Of a DNA stretch of 64,000 nucleotides, positions 10,317 to 20,633 are shown one piece after another. The stretch covers positions 5,084,001 through 5,148,000 of the forward strand of contig NC_003070.9 of the NCBI RefSeq assembly GCF_000001735.4, given 5' to 3'. Position 1 is the first letter of the stretch, and the number at the start of each line of letters is the position of its first letter. The notes beneath the pieces were generated by a model, which had not been told where the DNA came from, did no database searches, and was given only the letters and a program-made list of their open reading frames with translations. Both the position numbers and the translations under genes were made by a program. This stretch comes from Arabidopsis thaliana. Taxonomy: Eukaryota; Streptophyta; Magnoliopsida; Brassicales; Brassicaceae.

Positions 10317-13300
10317 TCAACCGAAACGCAGAACATGGTCTAACCGCTCGAGCGTCTCCTGCCGCTGACGCCTCCCAAGATTGGTCTTCTTGATCCTCAC
10401 AAGCTTATCATAAACGCACCACGCAAAACTTAAGAAATGGTCACGATTCAAACCCTCATTATAAAGTCCCCAGTAACTTGAGTGGTACGTTACATGATAC
10501 CAAGCCGAAGCCTTTGCTGACTCATTTTCTTCTTCTTCAGAAGCATTGAACAACGACAAAGTTTCTTTCCTCAACGCCCGAACCGCTCTTCCAATCGATT
10601 CTGCATCTCGTCTCTTGGTGAATGACTTTGACATCCTCATTATACCACCACTAAGAATCTCAGCCTCAGTCTTAATCCCATAGTAATCCATCAAATTACC
10701 TAACTTGAAATCATAATTCGCCTTCTGGTAGAAAGCTTCATCAACATACTCCTCAAATCCGTCAACTTCCATGTCTTTATCATAAGACTTTGAGGCCACA
10801 TCAAGCGTGAATGATTTGATCGAGATCAACGGTGGAGCTCGCTCTTTTACCTCTCTAAAAAGCTTACCAATCACGTTCTTCGACTCATATGTTGGCTTAT
10901 CCGGTTTCTCCATGAAATCAGGATACTCTTTCACGTAAAGATGTTGCGGTATCACAGCTGCAACACCAGTTTTTGGGAAATCTACCGCAGTTGAAAACTT
11001 CTTTGCAAGCTCAATGCATGGGTCACTAAACGCCTTGAGTGGTTCCTTATCCGCAAAGGCGGTATGAGCATTCGCGATGATCCCTAAACTATCATTCACA
11101 ATGTAGTTCGCAAAGTACTCTTCAACTTCCTGGAAACCAAGGTAGCCAATCAATCTCCTAACGCCAAAAAAACAAAAATATAACCAAAGTGATCAAATTT
11201 TATTATAACCTCAATTGTGACATCATGATCCAAGATTTGAGTTGGTTCAGGAGTGTAGTCCATTGGTTCAGACGTTCTTGGCGGAACCAATTCTTGATCC
11301 CAACATACAAAGTAAATATCTCCATCTAAATCACTCCCAGAACATTCATTTGGGTGTGGCCTATGCACAAAAGAACACAAGATTCCAATGAAAAGTTCGA
11401 GACTTAAAACAATAAAAGCTCGAAAAAAACACGAATCAAGCATAGAAAAATGTTTACCTCAAGCCCTTTTGCGGGAACACAACGCAGTCCACCATATGAT
11501 TTAAAGCTGGGACATTGACAGCTTGAAGAACACGCACGTCACCAGGATGCAGGCATGGGTTTTTGGCAACAACAACAGGTCCGGTGATGATGAATCGCCT
11601 TCCCGGCCTCATGGGATCTGAATACTGCACTACTACCTGACCATACTCCAGTGTTCTGGTCTCGTCTAGGCATCCCATCATAGATCTTCCACCAGAAATG
11701 AAAATCCTTGTTTTTGTCCGTAGTTCCAACAACTTAGATGCCCTGAAATTCTGAAGCATCATTGAAAGGAAAGGTTCAGCGTCAGGTTTATAGCCACACA
11801 AGATCAATGCCTTGAGAATATTTGTGTTTTCCCCTGGAGCCATTAAACCAAGAGCCTCGTGAGCTTCCAAAGGATGAGTCAAGATTGCGTCGAGACGATC
11901 CACAACTTCCCTTTGTTTCTTCTCAAACACACTGTCCGTAACTCCAAGAGTAGACAAAAGTGTAATCAGTTGTCTGTTCATATAACAAGGTTGGTACTTG
12001 CTCCACGCCAGAACATCAAGCTTGGTGTTCTCCGATTCGAATTTGCTCATACTCTTCCTCAGAGACAGTTTCTTTGATGAGTTTGGATCAACAGCCACCA
12101 CTCCTTTATAACCGCCATAACGGATTTGAAAAGCAGATGGAGAAAACTCTGTAAGACCACATTTCCTCGCTACCTTTCTAGCAAATTCAGCTGATATCTT
12201 TCCTATTCCATCGGAAAACACATAGCGTGTCCCTAAAGATATAATCTCAACATCAGGAATCACTTCAATCTCATCACTCCTAACATTAAGTGTCTCTCTT
12301 GAAGAGCTAAAAGATTGACCAAGCCTTGCAGCATATTTAGCTACATTTCTTATATGGTCAAAATCACCCATCCAAGCTCTGATATGTGCTGCTGTAATCC
12401 GATCTATTGGTGCAAACATCCAAGCAGAGTTCTCCCGCAACTGGCTGGAAGAAAAGGCGAGAAACTCAAACTTCTTATCGCCTATGACAATCCCATCGCG
12501 AAGAACAGAATATATCCTGTCGTATAACTTGGTTCTTCTTTGAGTAGAAGAGCGTGGAGATAGATCCATGGAACGAACCTTTTCAAGATCTTCATCAACA
12601 AATGAGACCCTGAGGAAGTTGTTGATATACTTGGAGTAATGTCGAAGCACACGATTAGAAACATTCACCTCCGGTCCAGAGAAATAGACTCTTGCTGGTG
12701 TAACTTGAACGCGATACATATAAACAAGTCCATCATCAAGAGATATTGTAGGAGACAGTGGAAGCTTTCCTTTCGATATCCACTTCTTGTACTCATCGCG
12801 AAGCCAATGAGCAGGCTCATAGCAACATTCTCCAAGGTGAAAGAGTTTTTCAAGACAGTGATCTATGAGAGCTCTATCATATTTTTTCTGATTAAGCAAC
12901 CGATAAAAGTCAAGATCAAGAGCTGGCCCGGAGAGACACGCGTTCTGCACCAATGTGTTAAGTTTAAACAAGATCTCAAAAGGCAAACTAAACCCTGGAG
13001 GAGGATCAACAACAGGAACAAGTGTGTTAGCATTAGATGAATAGCTAGAACCAGATTCAATGAGAAAAGAGCTGGCTCTGTGCTCTGCATAGTTGGCAAA
13101 ATTCTCTCTGAAATCAGGAACATTAAGATGAACAGGAAGCTCTAAACAAAACGCTGTTGATTGACCAATACAAGAAGATGAAGTGAAATCTGTAGTTCTA
13201 ATCCATTGCTCATCAGACCCATCACTGTAAAAATCCATTATTCCAAACAAAAGATTGATAGGTTGATCCTCTTTCTCAAATATTTTAGGAGCACCAATCA

Positions 13301-13817
13301 CCTGAATCACAAGAAACTTCGATGATCGTCCTTGCGGAGAATGCAAATCAATCTGCCATATATTCTCATACGAAAGCTCAAGACGATAATCCTTTTGATA
13401 CCAAGAAAACGAAAAATGCAGTTTCCTCATCCCAATTCCAAACGAGACACAAACATCTTGAGCACTCCATAGAGTTAAAAACTTCTTAGTCGAGACTTGA
13501 CATCCAAAGAACATCTTTAAACCAGAGATGGTGTGTAATGAAGCTCTTGGCTTTGGAACAATGTCTTGTTCAACTTCAAAAGCCTTGAGATAAGATCTTC
13601 CATAGTAAAGACGTTCTGCTGCCGCAGTGATGATCAGCCTCGTATGTCTCTCAGATGTGAATTGAACAATGGCATAGACTCTTGGACCACCTTTCTTTGG
13701 TTGTCTAACTTTGATTGCGTAAACAGTGCCTGAACCAGTGAGTCTTTCAAGAAACTTCTTAACTTCTTCTGCGCTCACACCATTAGGGAATCCAAACACT
13801 TGAATTGTCTTCCCCAT
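10317..13817 (-). CDS. RDR1: RNA-dependent RNA polymerase 1
   Basis: Three coding exons (13817-11458, 11360-11210, 11129-10317) give 1107 residues, the known length of RDR1. The N-terminus has an RRM-like fold (MGKTIQVFGFPNGVSAEEVKKF). The RdRP domain covers roughly residues 370-950. The catalytic DxDGD motif is SDLDGD, in the small middle exon just after the first junction. RDR1 makes double-stranded RNA from single-stranded templates for secondary siRNA production. It is known as a salicylate- and virus-inducible antiviral silencing factor. A donor at 13921 and an acceptor near 13834 suggest a 5' UTR intron. The exon 3 acceptor is the CAG at 11132-11130; the nearer upstream AGs would frameshift. 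Confidence 0.97.
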
Positions 13818-14870
13818 CTTTCTCTATATCAACCTAAACAATATTTTTTGAAGAATCTAAGATCACTACTCAAACAAGAAGAAACAGAGGGCTTAAAGAT
13901 ATACGATGACAGATAACTTACCGCGGCGATGAATGATCTCTGTTCCCTCAGTTTCCGATGATAGCCTTTGGATTCTCACTTTCATTTACACTGAGAACAA
14001 AGAACCAAGTACAATAATTATCGAAAGAAAAAGAGAAAGAAAGACCCAAGTCCAAGGACCAAAGTCTTCTTTTTTCTTCTCGTCTTCTCAGGTCTCTTAT
14101 TGGCTGAGAGATTAATCCTCTGTTTCGCGTAGCAAGTTAACTTCGACATGTTTACGTCCGATTGCTGACGTCAATATACCAGAGTTTGATCGGACGGTGG
14201 AAAGAACTCTCATTGATGTATTATTTTTTATTTATGATTAAAGACTAATAAGAGAGGATTTAGAAGGATAATGAATGCAACTGGAGATATATTATGAACG
14301 ATTGATTAAGATTTAAAGAGTCTTTAAAAAAGGAAGTAGAGATATTCGTATATTGATGGAAAATAAACAAATCATATATATAATAGCAGAGTTTTCTCTC
14401 TTCTAAAAGTGTCCACGTCACTACATCTTTTTAATGTGGAGCCCACATGTTTTTACTCGCCTTCACATTTTTTTTTATGCGTGAAATAGATTTAGTAATG
14501 TTTATGGGGCCACGATTTGGTCAAAAAGCCCATGAGCCAAAGAACCAAATAGACTTAGTGATGTTTATCGGGCCAAGATTTAGTCAAAAAACCTATGAAC
14601 CGAAATGACCTAAGAAAACCCAGTTAAAATTGCAAACCCTTGATTTCATTTTCTCCTATTCGATCGACGCAATTCAGAGGACGACGAAAGAGAAAAAGAG
14701 TGTTTCAGTCACTGCCCTGTTGATGCACGAATTTCAACAAAGTATATTTCTAAGTTCTTTGATAAGGGAAAAACATTCTCATCGCGTTGAAGGTCGGGAG
14801 TTAGGTCGTTCTTGCGATAAACATAGTTTATTAGTTTTATAGCTAGGCGAGGAGATGGTCGTTGAGTGAT
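13818..14870. other. RDR1 promoter region and left edge of the repeat patch
   Basis: The first 110 bases hold the RDR1 5' leader with a probable intron. TGACGTCA-like (TGACGTC at about 14166) and TTGACY-like words could be bZIP or WRKY sites, but these are short motifs. A 63-bp tandem duplication lies at 14484-14609. No gene is supported. Confidence 0.5.
14484..14609. repeat. 63-bp tandem duplication
   Basis: Two adjacent units start at 14484 and 14547 with AAATAGAYTTAGTRATGTTTAT, then GGGCCAMGATTT and GTCAAAAA. The copies differ at roughly one base in six, so this is an old duplication. Each copy carries a GGGCC word. Confidence 0.8.
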
Positions 14871-15126
14871 GTGGAGCTTGAAGACGAGCTGGAGAGCTTA
14901 AAGACGAGCTGAGGAGCTTGAGGACGAGCTCAGGAGCTTGAGGACGAGCTGGGGAACTTGAGGACGAGCTGAGGAGCTTGAGGACGAGCTGAGAAGCTTG
15001 AGGACGAGCAGAGGAGCTAGAGGACGAGCAGAGGAGCTTGAGAACGAGCTAAGGAGCTTGAGGACGAGCTGAGGAGCTTGAGGGCGAGCAGAGGAGCTAG
15101 AGAACGAGCTGAGGAGCTTGAAGACG
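14871..15126. repeat. 20-bp minisatellite array 1, about 13 units
   Basis: The unit is GAGGAGCTTGAGGACGAGCT, repeated in strict 20-bp register for 256 bp. Variants include GAGAAGCTTG, GGGGAACTTG and AGGGCGAGCA. Since 20 is not a multiple of 3 and each unit carries two TGA words, no frame stays open, so the array is noncoding. It is far more GC- and purine-rich than its surroundings. Confidence 0.97.
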
Positions 15127-15168
15127 TTTTAATATGGATTTTTTCCTCCTTTTTTCCTTGAGATGCCT

Positions 15169-15180
15169 CTCTATTTATAG
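15169..15180 (-). promoter_or_regulatory. Strong TATA-like box on the minus strand within the direct repeat
   Basis: On the minus strand the sequence reads CTATAAATAGAGAGG, a near-ideal plant TATA box, pointing into the minisatellite array. The same bases recur in the second copy near 16656-16668. Promoter activity is only inferred. Confidence 0.35.
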
Positions 15181-15571
15181 AAAAACTAAGCTGGTGATAG
15201 GATCATGGACCAACTTTTATGGGCTTTTTGGGCTTGATGTTGATTAGTTTATTCTTGATTTGGGCCGAGCTAAAATGAGGGGTGCAATCCATCTCCAACA
15301 TGCCCCATGGAGCTTTCCGTATTTTTCTTCCCCAGAAGCTCAAACATCAACAGTTATTTACTAAAAGGTACTTAAATACATGGCTTAATTCCTACAAAAT
15401 TCCACTACTTGCAATTTAATTCATACTTTTAATATCTCAAATCGAAACTGTAACTGGAGAAAAGCAAAAACCTCCTATAGATCTTCCTTTAAACTACTAT
15501 AAAATCATCATCTCCCATCACCCCCAAACACAATTATCAATTTCCACCAGAAAATATTACACACTCTGAAA

Positions 15572-16478
15572 ATGGCTGAAGTTGATGTTGTTGCAATTCC
15601 TTCTAAAGCAAACTATGTAGCTTTTGATGCTTTACGTCTTGGTCGCTCTACTCAACAGGTTGTTGGTCGCCTACTTCGTTTTTGGGATGCTCGCAACATC
15701 AAGAAAGATGGCCAATTCATGGGCATAGTCCTCCTGTTACTTGATGAAAAAGTAAATCATCTTAGATGTTTAATGTTTTTTTTGTTTCATATGTAATTGA
15801 TGGCCAACTAACACTTAATTTGTTTCATTAATAGTGCTCCGTAATCCATGCTTTTATCCCAGCAGCTCTTGCTTCACATTTCCGCCAAGTTTTGCGTGAA
15901 GGCATAATCTTCAATGTTAGTGGGTTTGAAGTGGGACGTTGCACGAAACTCTACAAGATCACTGACCATCCTTTTCTCCTCCGTTTTCTCCCTGCCACAA
16001 CGATTATTGAAGTTTCAGATGTTGGCCCTACAATTGAGAGGGAAAAATTTATGCTACGTAACTTTGACAACCTTCAAGCTCTTGCTAACACCAACATTGA
16101 ACTTCCTGGTAATATTCTTCATGATTCTTACATTTTTTAAACATGAACTATGATTATAACACCTTTGAAATGATCTAGATGTTGTAGGCCAAATCACTTT
16201 CGTCCAAGGGTCAAACTTGAATGATCCAACTTCTACTCAACGTTTGGTTTTGCGATACCGGATTGATTCGTAAGCTAGCACTTCCAAACCAAAAAAAAAT
16301 AATGAACAAAACTTTAAAATTGAACTGATACTTCCGTCTTTTTATTTTAAGGTCTGTTATTGTCTACTTATCACTATGGGATGATGTCGCCGCAACCTTT
16401 CGTGCCCATCTTAGCTCTGGTGATACAATTTACTCGGTCATGCTTGAGGACGAGCTGAGGAGCTTGAGGACGAGCTGA
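15572..16478 (+). CDS. RPA1-like OB-fold nucleic-acid-binding protein, 3'-truncated by a minisatellite
   Basis: Four exons (15572-15751, 15835-16108, 16179-16269, 16352-16478) join in frame for 223 residues. Exons 1-2 encode an OB fold similar to RPA70 DNA-binding domain A: LLRFWDARN, then LVLLLDEK-type strands, HFRQVLREG, and a YKITDHPFLLRF segment. Exons 3-4 begin a second OB fold (DVVGQITFVQGS, RLVLRYRIDS, VYLSLWDDVAATF). Homologous plant proteins continue after this point. Here the frame runs into minisatellite array 2 and stops at 16476, so the last 12 residues (LEDELRSLRTS) are repeat-derived. In plants such RPA-like genes are numerous and often linked to Helitron transposons. Probably At1g14800. 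It may be a pseudogene; expression is not known from sequence. Confidence 0.75.
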
Positions 16479-16612
16479 GGAGCTTGAGGACGAGCAAAGG
16501 AGCTTGAGGACGAGCAGAGGAGCTTGAGGACGAGCTGAGGAGCTTGAGGGCGAGCTGATAAGCTTGAGGACGAGCAGAGGAGCTAGAGAACGAGCTGAGG
16601 AGCTTGAAGACG
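16443..16612. repeat. 20-bp minisatellite array 2, about 8.5 units
   Basis: This is the same unit as array 1, in 20-bp register for 170 bp, with variants such as CGAGCAAAGG and GAGCTGATAA. Its left edge lies inside the last exon of the OB-fold gene. Both arrays end with the same degenerate units (AGCTAGAGAACGAGC, then GAAGACG), so the right-hand ends are homologous and the difference in length is at the left. Confidence 0.97.
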
Positions 16613-17002
16613 TTTTAATATGGATTTCTTCGTCCTTTTTTCCTTGAGATGCCTCTCTATTTATAGAAAAACTAAGCTGGTGATAGGATCATGGACCAAC
16701 TTTTATGGGCTTTTTGGGCTTGATGTTGATTAGTTTATTCTTGATTTGGGCCGAGCTAAAATGAGGGGTGCAATCCATCCCCCAACATGCCCCATGGAGC
16801 TTTCCGTATTTTTCTTCCCCAGAAGCTCAAACATCAACAGTTATTCACTAAAAGGTACTTAAATACATGGCTTAATTCCTACAAAATTCTACTACTTGCA
16901 ATTAAATTCATACTTTTAATATCTCAAATCGAAATTGTAACTGGAGAAAAGCAAAAACCTCCTATAGATCTTCCTTTAAATTACTATAAAATCATCATCT
17001 CC
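16443..17002. repeat. Direct repeat copy 2 (minisatellite plus flank)
   Basis: This is the second copy of the unit at 14871-15515. It joins the OB-fold gene body on the left and a truncated F-box-family gene on the right, the latter beginning immediately after ATCATCATCTCC. Confidence 0.9.
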
Positions 17003-17003
17003 T

Positions 17004-17519
17004 ATACTAGGTGCATCAGCAAACGATGAACGCGTGCTCAAAACCCTTAATCTTGCTCCGTTGGTGAAGAAACCGTTATCATGCCGCAAACACCATCTTA
17101 TTATGAAGAAATGTCTTGCCAACAACAACCCGGATGCTCACTACATAAAAGGTATAATATGGTACTTTAACCTTGATCATTGTGACGTTGGTCTCCACCA
17201 TATTGGCATAGCAGCTAACGGAGGCCAGAAAGAAGCAATCTACATGTATGTCATGCTATTATTATGTAGAGGAAGGACTGAAGAGGGAAAAACCTATATG
17301 AGCCAACTTGAATGGGCTAAAGACACCACCATGGCTGAAACGTGTTGGAAACAAATCAAAACTTCACTAAATGGGATTAGAGTGGCGAGAAAAAGATGCT
17401 ACATGATATCACTTCGCAACATGAAACCCCCCGACGTGTGCCATCCAAGAAATTTGGACAACACATGTGAGAAATGTTTTTTCTACAAACAAATGTTTAA
17501 GTTTATTTTTATGGTATAA
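17004..17519 (+). pseudogene. 5'-truncated F-box family (At2g35280-like) gene fragment
   Basis: One uninterrupted frame of 171 codons runs from the repeat junction to a TAA at 17517. It resembles the C-terminal part of the Arabidopsis F-box family typified by At2g35280: LGASANDERVLKTLNL, NNNPDAHYIKGIIWYF, HHIGIAANGGQKEAIYMY (a Sel1-like helix pair), and a Cys-rich end CHPRN...CEKCFFYKQMF. The N-terminal F-box and any start codon are missing, because homology begins exactly where direct repeat copy 2 ends. The frame has no stops, so truncation was recent or the fragment is expressed from an internal start. The family match is from memory. Confidence 0.65.
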
Positions 17520-18683
17520 CTTAAACAAAACAACTAGAGAGTTGGAAACTGTTTTTAAAAAATTCCCTATAATGTTTGTGGCAGTGAACTATCACAAAGA
17601 CTCAAAACAAAGTAAAAGTTATTACTCTTATTTCTTTTGCTTTAATGTGTGTCATTCCTTGCTGTTATAAGGAAATTTATATTTACAATAAAATCAAACT
17701 TTTAATTAATTATCTAAGCATATCGTACTTTCAATGTTAATATTGTTATAATCCAACTCTTTTTGGCTAATTCGCGAAGAGACGTTGAAAAGTGAAATCT
17801 TCCCCAAACCAAAGAGTAGTTTCTAAGATTTTAACAGAGACACAAAGAGAAAAAACAAATGGGCGGGTTCATATTGGGCCAAAATTAACAATGGCAACGA
17901 TGTGTAAAATAACTTCGTCGTTAGTCTCTGTTCTTCGCTATCCTCTGCAGCAACCGCTTAATGCGAGAGAGAGAGAGATTTCCATTGTATTTTTAATTTA
18001 AAATAAAATATATAAAAACAAGACCAATGTAACAAATGCATTGCTTAGATATATATAACTCTAAAAAATATTCTTACAAGATAGTAAGTTTGGTCTATTA
18101 TCCTATAAATTCTAGCATATAACCGGTAACAACATGAAAAAAAAATGTAAAACTATACATAGATTACAAAAATGTAGAAATCAAAAGATAAGATTAGCAA
18201 ATAACAAAGATATTCCCTTTTTAATCAAAGATCAGTAAAAAAAATCGAAGTGGTTAGTGCATACTAACAAAACCAAAAACAAAACCAAAAACAACGCGGG
18301 TCTCCTCCCTAGTCTTAGTAACGAAGGAGTGATTTTAGGATTTGATAATATCCACTAAACAAGTAAATATTTGCTATAACTATCAATAAAGTGGGCCCCC
18401 ACTGGTTCAGTCTTCAGTGTGTCAAATAATTGTGGAGCCCGGTTGTCTTCGGTGAGATCAACCAAGTCGGTACAGATTCGAACCGGAAAATTGCCAAGAG
18501 GTTCAAGCGTGTGCATGATGAGTTCAGATTTAAGAGACAACTTTATGAATCAAAGTAACAAAATTGGTCAAAATAGAAAACTCACAGAACAAAAAATGAG
18601 ACAAATTCTTGGCTCAAATCTAATAATACAGTGATCTCTTTGTCAAGAATTTCATAAGAAGCAAAGTGAGAGCGGGTTCAAAT
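17520..18683. other. Intergenic, right flank of the repeat patch and 3' side of the dehydrogenase gene
   Basis: The sequence is AT-rich. A GA dinucleotide run lies at about 17965-17980. The last few hundred bases should be the 3' UTR of the dehydrogenase gene. A minus-strand open stretch at 18355-18540 has codon-like composition but no recognised similarity. No RNA gene is visible. Confidence 0.5.
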
Positions 18684-20633
18684 TCAGAGAAGCATCTCAG
18701 CGATCTGAACAGCATTCAGAGCAGCTCCTTTGCGTATTTGGTCTCCACAAACGAATATGTCCAGCCTGAATTCACAAAGTTATATCCTTTTAGGCATATC
18801 GCAAAGACATTTGCTTCAAATTCAGTAGAAAAGAGTGAGACTTTACCCGAAATTGCCATCTTGAGACACGTCTCGCCTTATCCTACCAACCGCTACATCG
18901 TCTTTGTTAGAGACATCGAGTGGAGTAGGGAAAGTATTTGAAGCACGGTCATCTATTATATAAACTCCAGGTGCTTTCTTCAGTATCTCCCTTGCTGTGT
19001 TCTGTTATGATACAGTAAGAAAAACCGTTATAACCTGAATAAGAACTTGATCATAAGATTCTTTTAATTGCGCAACAAGAATCACAATACATGCTACCAG
19101 AGCAAGTCCAAAGAACAACTTCAGGGTTTAACTCTGCAAGTGCATCAAGAACTATCCAAGCCTACTTATGCTGATTACATGCTGCTCCACATTTTTCAAT
19201 GGCTTGAGTTAAATTAAAACCATAGAATGTGGTTTAAAACTTCAAATTATGATTCAAATTGTCATATCAGTGAGTGAAATCATAAGGTAACACAACAACA
19301 CAGAATCAGTAGAAATCGGGTTCGACGTGTGTTATTACCTCATCAAGAGGATTCTCAAACTGAAGATTCACACTCTCTGCATGAGCACGCATAACTGGAA
19401 CACGTATACACGTTGCTGTTACTTTTACTTCTGTGTCATTCTGTGAAGGGCAAGAAATTGGTGTGAGATATCTAAAATTTTTGAACAAAAGATCAAAGTG
19501 AAATGAACACAAAATAGCACTTAAGTAACCACTCACCCAGATCTTCCTTGTCTCCTTCACAAGTTTCATTTCCTCTTCGTTGTAACCGTTGTCAAGAATA
19601 GGAGCATTATGTGAAAACAAGTTAAATGCATACTGCAGAACAACATACAAAACCATCACATTACTCAAAAAGGGATTTCATAATCAGCACATTCGAAATA
19701 CAAACTATAAGCAAATTAAGCACTCACCTGCTGCCCGAAGATGTTACAAGTCGGAGGTTTACCCTCTAAAACCTAAGAAAACACACCAATGCAAAGAAGA
19801 CGAAGAAGCAGAATCACAACTCAGCACAATCATTAAACAATTCAATCAAAGAAGGCTGAAATAGAAACAAAACCTCACGAGTCTGCTGAACAAGCTCTTC
19901 CATAGCTGCAGCACCAGCACCACTAGCTGCTTGATATGTACTAACCACCATTCTCTTCACCTATTATAGCCAATCAAACATTATTCAGAGCACTAAAGTC
20001 TAAAGCTTCCATTGATTCTCTAACTACCCTTCAAAATTTTGGACTAAGCAGATTTCAGAATAAAAATCGAACCTTTGCGTGATGATGAAGAGGCGTAACA
20101 GCCATCAAACAGATAATGGTGGAGCAATTAGGGTTTGCAATCAAAGCCCCTTTGCCCATTCCAACTTTGATCCCTTTCATTGCTTCTGGATTCACTTCAG
20201 GAATCACAAGCGGAACTCCATCAACCATTCTAAAAGCCGAGCTATTATCAACAACAATGGTTCCTTTCTCCGCCGCCAGAGGACCAAACTCTTTGCTTAT
20301 GGATCCACCAGCACTGAACAAAGCTATGTCTACACCGTTGAAGCTATCCGCCGTGAGCTCCTCCACCGTGTATTCATGGCCATCGAAGGCAACACGCTTC
20401 CCTGCGGAGCGTTTCGATGCAAGCATCTTGATGGAGCTATAAGGGAAGTCTCGATCGGATAAGACGGAGAGGAATTCTTGTCCGACGGCTCCGGTAACGC
20501 CAACGACGGCGAGTGAAGGCGCAGATTCTTGGAGAGACATTTTGACTCTTGCGGAGAAGTGTCTAGGTTTAGCTCTGAGAGGAAGGCGAGAGAGGAAATG
20601 GGTTTGTGGGGTTTGATGAGTGAACGTCGCCAT
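18684..20633 (-). CDS. Aspartate-semialdehyde dehydrogenase, plastid
   Basis: Seven coding exons (20633-20073, 19960-19874, 19772-19728, 19632-19537, 19440-19339, 19001-18847, 18765-18684) give 375 residues. The enzyme reduces aspartyl-4-phosphate to aspartate-4-semialdehyde with NADPH, the branch-point step to lysine, threonine, methionine and isoleucine. Evidence: a transit-peptide-like N-terminus rich in Ser/Arg/His (about 35 residues); the Rossmann motif [12 protein letters not shown]; the active-site cysteine in ANPNCSTI; and a C-terminal [19 protein letters not shown] helix. The final 27 residues are in a separate exon that restores frame (GG|G). Probably At1g14810, single copy in the pathway. 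Confidence 0.97.

Larger units (their letters stand above)
14871..15515. repeat. Direct repeat copy 1 (minisatellite plus 390-bp flank)
   Basis: The 395 bp after array 1 (15121-15515) match 16607-17002 with about nine substitutions and one indel, near 98% identity by eye. The repeat includes array, TATA-like element, a CCAACATGCCCC segment and the sequence up to ATCATCATCTCC. Homology stops 56 bp before the ATG of the OB-fold gene. Confidence 0.9.

Noticed and set aside
14871..15126. Regular repeat that might suggest a CRISPR-like array
   Set aside because: Units are contiguous with no unique spacers, and the genome is a plant's. It is a minisatellite.
15504..16440. Intact Helitron around the OB-fold gene
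   Set aside because: RPA-like genes suggest one, but no 5' TC end, CTRR end with hairpin, or Rep/helicase sequence is visible.
14871..17002. Pair of direct repeats read as LTRs of one retrotransposon
   Set aside because: The interval between them holds an intron-bearing OB-fold gene with no primer-binding site, gag or pol. Homology also extends beyond the TGTTGG point where an LTR would end.
18470..18485. GGTTCGAATCT on the minus strand, like a tRNA B box
   Set aside because: No acceptor stem, A box or cloverleaf can be built around it.
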